DNA from: Stercorarius parasiticus
Taxonomy: Eukaryota > Chordata > Aves > Charadriiformes > Stercorariidae
Direction of reading: 5' to 3'
Assembly: GCA_013396915.1 (NCBI GenBank)
Contig: VWZL01001289.1
Coordinates: 310,001 to 374,000, forward strand
DNA: 64,000 bases
Positions 63,746-64,000 of this stretch are shown here, piece after piece. The notes beneath the pieces were generated by a model. That model was not told the DNA's origin and did no database searches. It saw only the letters and a program-made list of their open reading frames with translations. The position numbers were made by a program, and so were the translations under genes. The stretch's first letter is position 1. Every line of letters starts with the position of its first letter.

Positions 63746-64000
63746 TGTTGTGGGCTACCCCCGGCCGACAGCTGAGACCCACACAGCCGCTCAGTCTCAC
63801 TCCCTCACAATAGGATGGGGGAGAGAAAGGGCAAAAGTGAGAAAACGTGGGTGAAGATAAAGACGGTTTAATAGGTAAAGCAAAAGCTGTGTGCACAAGC
63901 AAAGCAAAATAAGGAACTAATTAAGTACTTCGTATCGGCAGGCCAAAGTTCAGCCATTTCTAGGAACCCAGAGCTTCATCACATGTAAAGGTTACTTAGG
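63746..64000 (-). repeat. Endogenous retrovirus LTR, 3' part, cut by the window end
   Basis: This sequence clearly resembles the LTR at 14727-15301: both begin TGTTGTGG on the plus strand, and share the GAGATAAAG/GAAGATAAAG..TTTAATAGGTA block, the GCACACAAGCAAA..AAAA block and the TTCAGCCATTTC block. By analogy the LTR reads on the minus strand, toward UHRF2, with its 3' end at 63746. The likely polyadenylation signal ATTAAA is the reverse complement of 63867-63872. No retroviral coding sequence is present in the window beside it. Whether it is a solo LTR cannot be judged because the other boundary is outside. The general sequence type is an LTR that I know as widespread in bird genomes. Confidence 0.8.

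Noticed and set aside
14727..64000. The two LTRs as the ends of one provirus
   Set aside because: They are about 49 kb apart with UHRF2 exons between them, and their sequences differ at many positions. They are separate insertions of related elements.

Overview
The window is vertebrate and almost certainly avian nuclear DNA. Its interspersed repeats are CR1 retroposons, some with the 3' octamer ATTCTATG, and long terminal repeats of a type common in birds. The only convincing host gene is the 5' half of UHRF2, a ubiquitin-like, tandem-Tudor, PHD, SRA and RING epigenetic regulator. It lies on the minus strand. Five coding exons can be placed to the base with consistent splice phases: 62818-62666, 47877-47635, 43091-42829, 27421-27203 and 6069-5960. 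They encode residues 1-329 plus one base of the next codon: the ubiquitin-like domain and the tandem Tudor domain. The PHD, SRA and RING exons are not seen and should lie beyond position 1. UHRF2 is in human 9p24, a region corresponding to the avian Z chromosome, so Z linkage is a reasonable inference.

Layout from high to low coordinate, in the direction of transcription. A partial LTR (63746-64000) sits about 0.9 kb upstream of the start codon and reads toward the gene. A CpG island (about 61.85-63.5 kb) carries the promoter region, exon 1, a 204-base assembly gap and a single N. Intron 1 (14.8 kb) is plain A+T-rich sequence. Intron 2 (4.5 kb) contains a young-looking CR1 in the gene's own orientation. 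Intron 3 (15.4 kb) has only a small CR1 tail and microsatellites. Intron 4 (21.1 kb) holds a repeat cluster at 14.7-20.9 kb: a solo LTR with recognisable boundaries, a plus-strand CR1 and a minus-strand CR1 with facing 3' ends. It also holds an unexplained G+C-rich segment near 13.4 kb. The visible part of intron 5 has two CR1 copies antisense to the gene.

Nearly all other short reading frames have no recognisable protein similarity and fall in intron or repeat sequence. I found no bacterial operon, CRISPR array, tRNA, rRNA or complete retroviral coding region. I see no clear evidence of a new biological system. The points most worth checking are the two LTRs in sense orientation with UHRF2, the unexplained 13.4-kb segment, the gap at the promoter, and the UHRF1-like character of the ubiquitin-like domain.
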